Source: Candidatus Omnitrophota bacterium (GTDB taxonomy: Bacteria; Ratteibacteria; UBA8468; B48-G9; DSTR01). From it: a stretch of 5,508 bases of DNA. The DNA is taken from assembly GCA_023818865.1 (NCBI GenBank), contig JAMWDF010000123.1, forward strand, positions 1 through 5,508, written 5' to 3'. Shown here in pieces: positions 1-5,508 of this stretch. A program made the translations under genes and the position numbers. The notes under the pieces are model-generated. The model saw only the letters and a program-made list of their open reading frames with translations. It was not told the origin of the DNA and did no database searches. The stretch's first letter is position 1; the number at the start of each line of letters is the position of its first letter.

Positions 1-1
1 A

Positions 2-1360
2 GAAAAACTTTCCCCGATTATCTATCAGACCTTTGAGGAAGAAGAAAAGGCTAAGTTTGACCCCCAAATTACCTCTGATGTTTCTCTTTTCCGGCAGCGA
101 AGCCAGAGTGGTTCCAGGGCTGAACGGACTCTCACCGGGACTACCAGTAGCCAGTTCAAGTTTGGGGCTGGAGTAAGTCAATCTTTTCCCTCAGGAGCAG
201 CTTTTTCTGCTGCTTTGGGCACCGAAAAGGACTGGTCCAGCCTTTATAGTAATTTACATACCAGCCGGCTAGGGTTGACTGTCACCCGGGCACTGCTTCA
301 GGGCGCCAGTTTGCCAGCTAACCTGGCGAAGGTGTATCAGGCTAAACTGGATACTCAACTTTCCCAGTACGAACTGGCTGGTTTTGTAGAAAGTTTGGTG
401 GCGGAGGTGGAGAAAGCCTACTGGCACTACGCTTTAGCTCGGCGAGAAAGGGAAATCTATCTAGCTTCTCTCAGGCTAGCCGAACAGCAACTGAAAGAAA
501 CCGAAGAAAGAATTAGCGTGGGCAAACTGGCCGAGATAGACCTGGTGGCAGCCCAGGCAGAAGTGGCTTTACGGCAGGAGGCGCTGATTTCTGCTACCAG
601 TAAAGCAGAGGCGATGCGGCTGCGCCTTCTTCGTCTGTTAAACCCAGGGAACGAACGGTGGTGGGAGGTAGGAGTGCTCCTCCAGGACCAGCCGGCAATG
701 CCGGAAGTGAAACTGGAAAAAGTAGAAGACCATTGTGCCCTAGCTCTGAAATTGCGACCGGAAATCAGCCAGGCAAAATTGGCTATTCAGAAAGGAGAGG
801 TAGAATTAGTAAGAACGAAGAATGGTCTTCTGCCTAGGCTGGATTTTTTTATTTCCCTGGGCAAGACCGGTTATGCCAGGTCTTTTGGGGCCTCGTTGGA
901 GGCCCTTCCCGGGAGAAATTATGAAGTAGCCACCGGATGGCTGCTTGAGTGGCCTATTGGCAATCGGGAAGCAAAAGCTCGATACCAGCGAGCCAGATTG
1001 ACCAGGCAGCAAGCCCAGCTCGCCCTGGAAAATCTCTGCCAATTGGTTAGTTATGATGTTCTTTCCGCTCATCTGGAGGTCACTCGTTGCTTCCAGCAGA
1101 TACCAGCCGCGAAAGCCACCCGGATACTTCAGGAAGAAAAACTGCGAGCGGAAACTGAGAAATTTCGGGTGGGGCGTTCTACCCCCTTGTTGGTGGCTCA
1201 AGCCCAGCGGGACCTTCTTTCAAGCCAGATTGCCGAGGTAGAAGCTGTGGTAAATTATCTTCTTTCTCTGGTTGACCTATTTTCTGCAGAAGGTTCTCTT
1301 TCTCAAAGGCGTGGTATTGTCCTAGAAAAGGCTAATTTATCTCACCAGGGAAAGCCTTAA
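2..1360 (+). CDS. TolC-family outer-membrane efflux protein, 5'-truncated by window edge
   Basis: Outer-membrane channel subunit that would form a trimeric beta-barrel/alpha-barrel exit duct for a tripartite pump or type I exporter. The frame is open from base 2, giving about 452 residues. The signal peptide and probably the first few dozen residues lie outside the window. A TTG at 215 is internal, because family-like sequence continues upstream of it (first beta-strand pair, about residues 20-95). A long heptad-rich helical half follows (about 112-221, including the run EERISVGKLAEIDLVAAQAE, typical of the OEP fold). A second beta pair (about 278-322, with LPRLDF and the WPIGN turn) and a second helical half (about 322-435, with EKFRVGRST) complete the twofold-repeated architecture. 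The substrate cannot be told from sequence. It ends 40 bp from the convergent PEGA gene; upstream operon partners are not visible. The family call is secure, the specific role is not. Confidence 0.9.
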   Translation, partial: EKLSPIIYQTFEEEEKAKFDPQITSDVSLFRQRSQSGSRAERTLTGTTSSQFKFGAGVSQSFPSGAAFSAALGTEKDWSSLYSNLHTSRLGLTVTRALLQGASLPANLAKVYQAKLDTQLSQYELAGFVESLVAEVEKAYWHYALARREREIYLASLRLAEQQLKETEERISVGKLAEIDLVAAQAEVALRQEALISATSKAEAMRLRLLRLLNPGNERWWEVGVLLQDQPAMPEVKLEKVEDHCALALKLRPEISQAKLAIQKGEVELVRTKNGLLPRLDFFISLGKTGYARSFGASLEALPGRNYEVATGWLLEWPIGNREAKARYQRARLTRQQAQLALENLCQLVSYDVLSAHLEVTRCFQQIPAAKATRILQEEKLRAETEKFRVGRSTPLLVAQAQRDLLSSQIAEVEAVVNYLLSLVDLFSAEGSLSQRRGIVLEKANLSHQGKP

Positions 1361-1400
1361 CCTTTCGCTCAGCCACATTCCTTTTTGCGTTAAACTGCTC

Positions 1401-2420
1401 TTATTCTATTGGCGTATTCAGCGGCTTTTCTTCAATCTTACAGGTCAAGGCTGCAGCACCATCATAGGCCAGGTTGAAAGTATACAGTGTATCTGGCAGC
1501 AACTCCTTCTTGATTGAAGTCTTGCCTTCGGCCACTTTCTCCTTCTTGGTTTCAATAATAATGGTCACCAATCCCTTAGATTCCCTGTACCGGGTGGCTG
1601 TTAGCTGAAACTCATAGGTGCCTTTTTCCAGGACCAACGGTTCAACTTCCTTCTCTTCCCATTTTATTTCCTTGACCATCCACTCATCTGAACCGGCTTT
1701 CCGATAACCCAAGGTAAGCGTCACTGTTTCAGCCGTGGAGAGAAGTACCGAGTTACTTTTCCCGGCAGAAGTAGTCGCCGCTATTTTTTCCATCTTCAGA
1801 CTCAACTTAGCCGGAAGTTTCTGTCTTTTTTCCTCAATTTCTTTTTGCTTCAGGGTATCTTGCTCTGCCTGAAGGAGAGAGAGACGTTTTTTCTTGTATT
1901 CTTCAAAAGACTTTCTTACCACATTGGTTTTATTCGCTTGAACCCAAATCCGGTCAAACATAGCATAGTCACCGCTTACCAGAATAAGAAAGTGAAGTCC
2001 AGCCTGGATGTCAGATAGAGTAGCTGGAGTTTTCTGTTTAGTGTTCAAGCCATCCAGATAGATGTCTACATCAGGCCAGTCAGTAAGTACAGTCAGTTTT
2101 CCTTTGCCTGAAACAGCCACCGGGGAGGGAATGGCTGGTCGAGAGGCCATCTTTACCAGAGTCAGATGCACTTTAGTTACCTCATTTTCCAGGACTTCCA
2201 CCGATTGAGAGACATTGGTATACCCGGCTAGCGAAGCCGCCAGTGTATACTTGCCTGGTTTAACCACAAGCAGCAGCGGGGTCTTACCTTGTCCTTTTCC
2301 CTCAAGGCTAACGCTGGCTCCGTCTGGCACACTGGTTACCCGGAGATATCCCTCCTGGGCCCAAACCAATCCGGCCATTAAAAACACCAACCAGCCATTT
2401 ATCCACCATCGTCTGACCAT
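1401..2420 (-). CDS. Secreted PEGA-repeat protein, function unknown
   Basis: Predicted exported protein of 339 residues. Residues 1-21 look like a Sec signal peptide: basic MVRRWW start, hydrophobic core, and likely cleavage after VWA. Two PEGA-type beta repeats follow, at about 25-90 (SVPDGASVSLEG...GKTP...PGKY...GY) and about 107-172 (WPDVDIYLDG...KTPATL). Next come a short, highly charged Lys/Glu/Gln segment (about 172-202), probably helical or coiled coil, and a beta-rich C-terminal region (about 204-339). Within this region 262-278 (LVLEKGTY...Y) resembles the second half of a PEGA repeat. PEGA domains are known from surface and periplasmic proteins and usually act in binding or as structural modules; no catalytic motif is seen. 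The start was chosen at 2420 because it has AGGAGG just upstream, a signal peptide directly after it, and a perfect promoter behind it. A longer in-frame start at 2573 would run through the promoters and into the neighbouring ligase. It is transcribed divergently from the ligase-RND operon. Confidence 0.85.
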   Translation of the reverse strand: MVRRWWINGWLVFLMAGLVWAQEGYLRVTSVPDGASVSLEGKGQGKTPLLLVVKPGKYTLAASLAGYTNVSQSVEVLENEVTKVHLTLVKMASRPAIPSPVAVSGKGKLTVLTDWPDVDIYLDGLNTKQKTPATLSDIQAGLHFLILVSGDYAMFDRIWVQANKTNVVRKSFEEYKKKRLSLLQAEQDTLKQKEIEEKRQKLPAKLSLKMEKIAATTSAGKSNSVLLSTAETVTLTLGYRKAGSDEWMVKEIKWEEKEVEPLVLEKGTYEFQLTATRYRESKGLVTIIIETKKEKVAEGKTSIKKELLPDTLYTFNLAYDGAAALTCKIEEKPLNTPIE

Positions 2421-2424
2421 ACTG

Positions 2425-2430
2425 CCTCCT
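2425..2430 (-). promoter_or_regulatory. Shine-Dalgarno site of the PEGA gene
   Basis: Read on the minus strand this is AGGAGG, four bases before the ATG at 2418-2420. It decides the start of the PEGA gene in favour of the signal-peptide-bearing form over the longer in-frame alternative. Confidence 0.85.
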
Positions 2431-2439
2431 AGTTTGCTT

Positions 2440-2468
2440 ATTATATCAAGTGAAGAACATTTTGTCAA
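2440..2468 (-). promoter_or_regulatory. Perfect-consensus sigma-70 promoter for the PEGA gene
   Basis: On the minus strand, TTGACA (2468-2463) is followed after exactly 17 bases by TATAAT (2445-2440). Both hexamers and the spacing match the sigma-70 optimum. Transcription should begin near 2433, leaving a very short leader before the AGGAGG and ATG. No upstream coding gene shares this strand, so this is the likely sole promoter of the PEGA gene. Such a match implies strong, largely activator-independent expression unless it is repressed. Confidence 0.88.
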
Positions 2469-2492
2469 TAGGCTGGACCTCAGTTTACTCGC

Positions 2493-2520
2493 TTGACAGC
2501 AGTTTGAGTTATAGTAAAAT
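2493..2520 (+). promoter_or_regulatory. Sigma-70 promoter for the ligase-RND operon
   Basis: TTGACA (2493-2498) is followed after 16 bases by TAAAAT (2515-2520), five of six matches to the -10 consensus. The predicted start is around 2526-2528, giving a leader of about 20 bases before the ligase ATG. The -35 boxes of this promoter and the divergent PEGA promoter are separated by only 24 bp, so polymerases or regulators at one could affect the other. The -10 box lies inside an 18-bp palindrome. Confidence 0.78.
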
Positions 2521-2528
2521 TTTACTAT
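2511..2528. promoter_or_regulatory. 18-bp perfect palindrome, candidate operator
   Basis: The sequence ATAGTAAAATTTTACTAT is its own reverse complement across all 18 bases. It covers the -10 box and the predicted start point of the ligase promoter, the usual place for a repressor site. With no loop it is unlikely to be a terminator. The cognate regulator is not encoded in the window. The site was not matched to any operator family that could be named with confidence, so the regulator type (TetR, GntR, MarR, ArsR or other dimeric repressor) is open. Confidence 0.6.
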
Positions 2529-2535
2529 TAAAACT

Positions 2536-2540
2536 GGAGG
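2536..2540 (+). promoter_or_regulatory. Shine-Dalgarno site of the ligase gene
   Basis: GGAGG six bases before the ATG at 2547 fixes the ligase start. It lies a few bases downstream of the predicted transcription start, so the leader has no room for a riboswitch or attenuator. Confidence 0.82.
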
Positions 2541-2546
2541 AATCTG

Positions 2547-4037
2547 ATGAACGTTGGCCATATTCTTGACCATCTGGCGACTATTCGGCCTGATGATAAG
2601 GCTTTAATATTTAAGGATTTAGTTTTTTCTTTCAGCTTGCTGAAGAAGGAGGTTGACCGATACAGCCACTTCTTTCATGAAATTGGGGTGGACAAGGGAA
2701 CCAAAGTGGCTATCTATCTTCCTAATATGCCAGAATACATTTTTGCCTACCTATCTCTTTTCCGAATTGGAGCGGTGGCTGTTCCCCTAGATAACCGGCT
2801 TAAACTGGAAGAAATTGTCATTCTTCTCAGTCATTCTGGTTGTGATTATCTTCTTGCTCCCTCGCCCAAGGAATTAAGCGCCAGAGAAATTACCGCTTTG
2901 GTTCCTGGCCTAAGAGATGTTATCTTTGCTGGCGACAGTGAAGAAAAAGCGCTTTCTTTAAAGAAACACCTTCCGGCGGCAGGAAGGCCCTTTCCAGCTA
3001 CAGACATTGAGGATACTGACCTGGCAGCTATCTTTTATACTTCAGGCACTACCGGTATTCCTAAAGGGGTGATGTGGACCTACCGCCATCTGGAGAGTCC
3101 ATGCGCAACCATGCATTATTACCGCTACTTCATTCCTGGAGATATTGGCATGTGCGCTGTTCCTCTCTCGCATAACGGTGGTGTATGCGCCCCTTTATTA
3201 ATTCTTCAGGGCATTCCTATGCTCTTGATAGACCGTTTGCATCCCTTAGAATTACTCCATGGTCTGGTCCACCACCGCATTACCTTCACCTTTCTTGTTC
3301 CCACTCATTTCGCTGGGTTGGTCAACCTGAAAGAGTTTGAAAAGGCTGATCTTTCTTCTTTGCGCTGGATTTCTCTTTTTGGCGCGCCTGGGGGACAGGA
3401 ACTGGTCAACCGTTTCCGCCAGTATTGTCCGAATGCCCTGTTGGTAGGTGGTTACGGGCTAACTGAATCAGCCGCTCCCAATGTGCTCATGCCCCTGGAA
3501 AAAATTAAACCTGGGTCTGTTGGCAAACCTGTTCCCTGGATGAAAGTAAAGATTGTCAATGATAACGGGGAAGATGTGGCGTCTGGAGAAATCGGGGAGA
3601 TTATTATGAAAGGTTGGCCAGTTACCCCAGGATATTATCGGCAACCTGAATTGACTGCAGAAATAATCAAAGATGGCTGGCTCTATACCGGAGATTACGG
3701 CCGATTTGATAATGAAGGGTATCTTTACATTATCGGCCGAAAAAAAGAGGTAATCATTGTTGGTGGATTAAATGTCTTTGCTCCGGAGGTAGAAGGAATT
3801 TTGCGACTCCATCCCCGGGTAAAAGAGGTAGCGGTGGTAGGTATTCCTGATCCGGTTCGGGGAGAGGCTGTCAAGGCGGTTTTTGTCACCCAGGATGGTC
3901 AGGAGATGACCCTGCCTGAGGTAACGAGTTTTTGTCGGAATCATCTTGCTCGCTACAAGATACCAACCGTAATTGAAACCCGGTCAGAATTACCTCGAAC
4001 CAGTACCGGAAAGGTGAAAAAAGAAGAACTGAAATGA
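2547..4037 (+). CDS. Acyl-CoA synthetase / AMP-dependent carboxylate ligase (ANL superfamily)
   Basis: Cytoplasmic adenylate-forming enzyme of 496 residues, a normal full length for the class. It should activate a carboxylic acid with ATP to an acyl-adenylate and transfer it to CoA (or another thiol). Core motifs are intact: the P-loop-like YTSGTTGIPKG at 164-174; GGYGLTE at 301-307 with the Mg-ATP glutamate E307; YTGDYG from 380 with the ribose-binding D383; the hinge region GRKKEVI from 397; GGLNVFAPEVE just after it; and the A10 lysine K489 in STGK near the C-terminus. No signal peptide or membrane segment is seen. The substrate (medium- or long-chain fatty acid, aromatic acid or other) cannot be read from sequence, so no gene symbol is given. 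It lacks an obvious extra domain or carrier protein. The gene is first in an operon and its stop overlaps the RND start by four bases. Expression probably responds to whatever binds the palindrome over its promoter. Confidence 0.92.
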   Translation: MNVGHILDHLATIRPDDKALIFKDLVFSFSLLKKEVDRYSHFFHEIGVDKGTKVAIYLPNMPEYIFAYLSLFRIGAVAVPLDNRLKLEEIVILLSHSGCDYLLAPSPKELSAREITALVPGLRDVIFAGDSEEKALSLKKHLPAAGRPFPATDIEDTDLAAIFYTSGTTGIPKGVMWTYRHLESPCATMHYYRYFIPGDIGMCAVPLSHNGGVCAPLLILQGIPMLLIDRLHPLELLHGLVHHRITFTFLVPTHFAGLVNLKEFEKADLSSLRWISLFGAPGGQELVNRFRQYCPNALLVGGYGLTESAAPNVLMPLEKIKPGSVGKPVPWMKVKIVNDNGEDVASGEIGEIIMKGWPVTPGYYRQPELTAEIIKDGWLYTGDYGRFDNEGYLYIIGRKKEVIIVGGLNVFAPEVEGILRLHPRVKEVAVVGIPDPVRGEAVKAVFVTQDGQEMTLPEVTSFCRNHLARYKIPTVIETRSELPRTSTGKVKKEELK

Positions 4038-5508
4038 ACAAGAAATTAGCCATCTTTGTCATTCAGCGGCGACTCTTCTTTGTTATTTTTCCCTTGCTGA
4101 TAGCCCTTTTTTGTCTTTTCTCGGTGCGTCACCTAAGAATAGCCACCAATTTAGGGGATTTTGTCCCTAAGGGCCACCCGGCCATGACTGTCCAGGATAA
4201 ATTAGAAGAGGTATTCGGGGGGCTAAACCAGGTTTCTATCGTTATCAAAGCCAAGAAGGGAACAATCTTCACCCGGGAGATTTTGGAAAAAATCTACCGG
4301 TTGACAGAAGATCTCTACTTCACAGAAGGGGTAAATATCTCCCGCATCAATGGCTTGGCCGCTCATAAGATGAGGCGTATTCAGGCTGACGCCTCTGGTC
4401 TCAAAATTGAACGGTTGATGCCTACTGTTCCGGAATCACTTACTGAAATTGCTATTTTTCAGGAGGCGGTGAAAAGAAATCCAATGGTCTATGGCGTCTT
4501 TGTCTCCCGGGATCTTTCTTCCTCCCTCATTCAGGCAGATTTTTTCTCCGGTATTCCTTCCCGAACCATTTTTGAAAGAGTGCGCACCTTGACGGAAGCA
4601 ATCAGCAGTCCGGAGGTAGAAGTTTATTATTCGGGTCGGCCTATTCTTGAAGGCTGGCTTGATTATTATCTTCCCCGGATGCTTTACCTTTTCATGTTTT
4701 CTTTCTTCGTCCTGGCTGGTTTGCTCTACCTTTCTTTCCGCTCTAAAAGGGGAGTTTTGATTCCTTTGACCAGTGCGTTGATGGCCAGTCTGTGGGGCCT
4801 GGCTTCGCTGACTGTCAGCGGGGCCAATCTTTCTCCTTCCACCATCCTGGTTCCCTTTTTAGTAATGGCTTTAGGTGTGAGTCATAGTGTCCAGTTCCTC
4901 AAACGCTACTACGAAGAAGCAAAACAAATCTCTGACCGAAAAGAAATTAGCCTCCGGGTCCTTCAGTCGCTGTTTAGCCCGGCAACTGTGTCCTTGCTTA
5001 CTGACGGCGCCGGTTTTCTTACTCTGTTACTTATTCCTTTTCCTCTGCTTCAGACGATGGCCCTGGCTGCCAGCACCGGAGTTTTCAGTCTTTTCTTCAC
5101 CACCATCTTTTTCATCCCTTCTTTGCTTTCCTATCTCCCCCTACCAGTCAGAGAGGAGGTGGAAAGAGAGGAAAGGGCTGGGTTGGTAGATAGATTAATG
5201 GTCTTGGTCAGTGACTGGTTGTTCCGGAGACGAAGAACGATTTTTTGGTTATTTGGTGCTTTTGCCATCTTCGGACTGATTGGGGTGGTGAAATTGCGGG
5301 TGGGAGATGAGCAGCCTGGTTCGCCGGCTCTTTATCCTGAATCTCATTACAACCAAAGCGAATCCTTTATCAATAAGCATTTCGGTGGAACTGACCCTTA
5401 CTACATCATGGTAGCAGGTCGTGGGCCAGAGGCACTGCTTAGCACCGAGGTATTGAAAGAAATGGAATCACTTCAGGGTTACCTTCTGAAAAGTGTACCT
5501 GAGGCTGG
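4034..5508 (+). CDS. RND-superfamily transporter (HAE3/MMPL-like), 3'-truncated by window edge
   Basis: Inner-membrane transporter; 491 residues are visible, roughly the first 55-65 percent of a typical family member, and no stop is met before the edge. The start ATG overlaps the ligase stop as ATGA. No strong Shine-Dalgarno precedes it, consistent with translational coupling. Layout: TM1 about 14-32, then a large periplasmic porter loop (about 34-214, starting with NLGDFVPKGHPA, typical of the family). A bundle of five helices follows (about 216-235, 243-263, 268-289, 314-336, 341-367), then a charged cytoplasmic linker (about 370-401), TM7 (about 403-422) and the start of the second porter loop (from about 424). 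This is half of the RND twofold repeat plus the beginning of the next. Proteins of this class move lipids, hopanoids or hydrophobic compounds using proton motive force. The TM4 motif reads GVSHSVQ (H284), without the usual acidic residue, while TM5 carries D324 in DGAGF. Pairing with an acyl ligase suggests a lipid or carboxylic-acid-derived cargo, which is inference. Confidence 0.88.
   Translation, partial: MNKKLAIFVIQRRLFFVIFPLLIALFCLFSVRHLRIATNLGDFVPKGHPAMTVQDKLEEVFGGLNQVSIVIKAKKGTIFTREILEKIYRLTEDLYFTEGVNISRINGLAAHKMRRIQADASGLKIERLMPTVPESLTEIAIFQEAVKRNPMVYGVFVSRDLSSSLIQADFFSGIPSRTIFERVRTLTEAISSPEVEVYYSGRPILEGWLDYYLPRMLYLFMFSFFVLAGLLYLSFRSKRGVLIPLTSALMASLWGLASLTVSGANLSPSTILVPFLVMALGVSHSVQFLKRYYEEAKQISDRKEISLRVLQSLFSPATVSLLTDGAGFLTLLLIPFPLLQTMALAASTGVFSLFFTTIFFIPSLLSYLPLPVREEVEREERAGLVDRLMVLVSDWLFRRRRTIFWLFGAFAIFGLIGVVKLRVGDEQPGSPALYPESHYNQSESFINKHFGGTDPYYIMVAGRGPEALLSTEVLKEMESLQGYLLKSVPEA

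Noticed and set aside
806..1201. Minus-strand open frame of 131 codons
   Set aside because: It lies wholly inside the TolC-like gene, its translation resembles no family, and no ribosome site supports it.
1053..1241. Plus-strand open frame of 62 codons
   Set aside because: Out-of-frame shadow of the TolC-like gene with an implausible composition.
215..1360. TTG at 215 as the start of the TolC-like gene
   Set aside because: The frame stays open upstream to the window edge, and the upstream residues match the expected first beta-strand region. The gene is therefore truncated by the window rather than starting here.
1361..1400. Possible bidirectional terminator between the convergent TolC-like and PEGA genes
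   Set aside because: The 40-bp gap has only very weak complementarity (TTAA and CGC/GCG fragments with a long loop) and no GC-rich stem followed by a T run.
2215..2496. Plus-strand open frame of 93 codons
   Set aside because: Antisense to the PEGA signal-peptide region and running through the divergent promoters; a Pro/Ser-rich shadow translation.
2511..2528. Palindrome as an intrinsic terminator
   Set aside because: It is entirely AT-dominated, has no loop and overlaps a promoter -10 box, so an operator reading fits much better.
2421..2573. A 51-residue N-terminal extension of the PEGA protein, starting at an in-frame ATG at 2573 on the minus strand
   Set aside because: It would be translated from DNA holding both promoters, the operator palindrome and the ligase start. 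It would also bury a good signal peptide internally. The ATG at 2420 has its own AGGAGG site.
4887..5189. Plus-strand open frame of 100 codons
   Set aside because: Out-of-frame shadow within the RND transporter, whose frame is continuous and shows clear transmembrane and porter features.

Overview
The window looks like chromosomal DNA from a Gram-negative-type (diderm) bacterium of moderate GC content. The evidence is a TolC-family outer-membrane channel, an exported PEGA-repeat protein and an RND-superfamily transporter, together with strong Shine-Dalgarno sites and textbook sigma-70 promoters. The gene content does not fix the lineage. An environmental, possibly anaerobic bacterium is plausible, but that is only a guess.

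Layout. From the left edge to 1360 (+) lies the C-terminal majority of a TolC-like outer-membrane efflux protein whose start is outside the window. After a 40-bp gap with no clear terminator, a convergent gene (1401-2420, -) encodes a secreted protein of about 339 residues with PEGA-type beta repeats. Between 2421 and 2546 is a compact divergent control region. It holds a perfect-consensus promoter (TTGACA-17 bp-TATAAT) firing left into the PEGA gene, and a second strong promoter (TTGACA-16 bp-TAAAAT) firing right. An 18-bp perfect palindrome covers the -10 box and start point of the rightward promoter and is a good operator candidate. The rightward promoter drives an acyl-CoA synthetase/AMP-ligase (2547-4037). 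The ligase stop codon overlaps, as ATGA, the start of an HAE3/MMPL-like RND transporter that runs off the right edge (4034-5508, about 491 residues seen). The transporter is easy to miss because it has no stop codon in the window.

How the parts may work together. The ligase and transporter are almost certainly co-transcribed and translationally coupled. This suggests that a carboxylic acid (fatty, aromatic or other) is activated to its CoA or AMP ester and that a related lipid or acid is moved across the inner membrane or within the envelope. The pairing recalls FadD/MmpL partnerships in mycobacteria and hopanoid/lipid RND transporters in Gram-negatives, but that is analogy only. The TolC-like channel and the PEGA protein are envelope neighbours that could belong to the same export function. 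They are not in the same transcription unit, and no periplasmic adaptor gene is visible.

The most testable novelty is the palindrome-controlled ligase-RND operon diverging from a strongly promoted PEGA gene. No mobile element, CRISPR array, tRNA or rRNA was seen, and no gene-free stretch exceeds about 130 bp.
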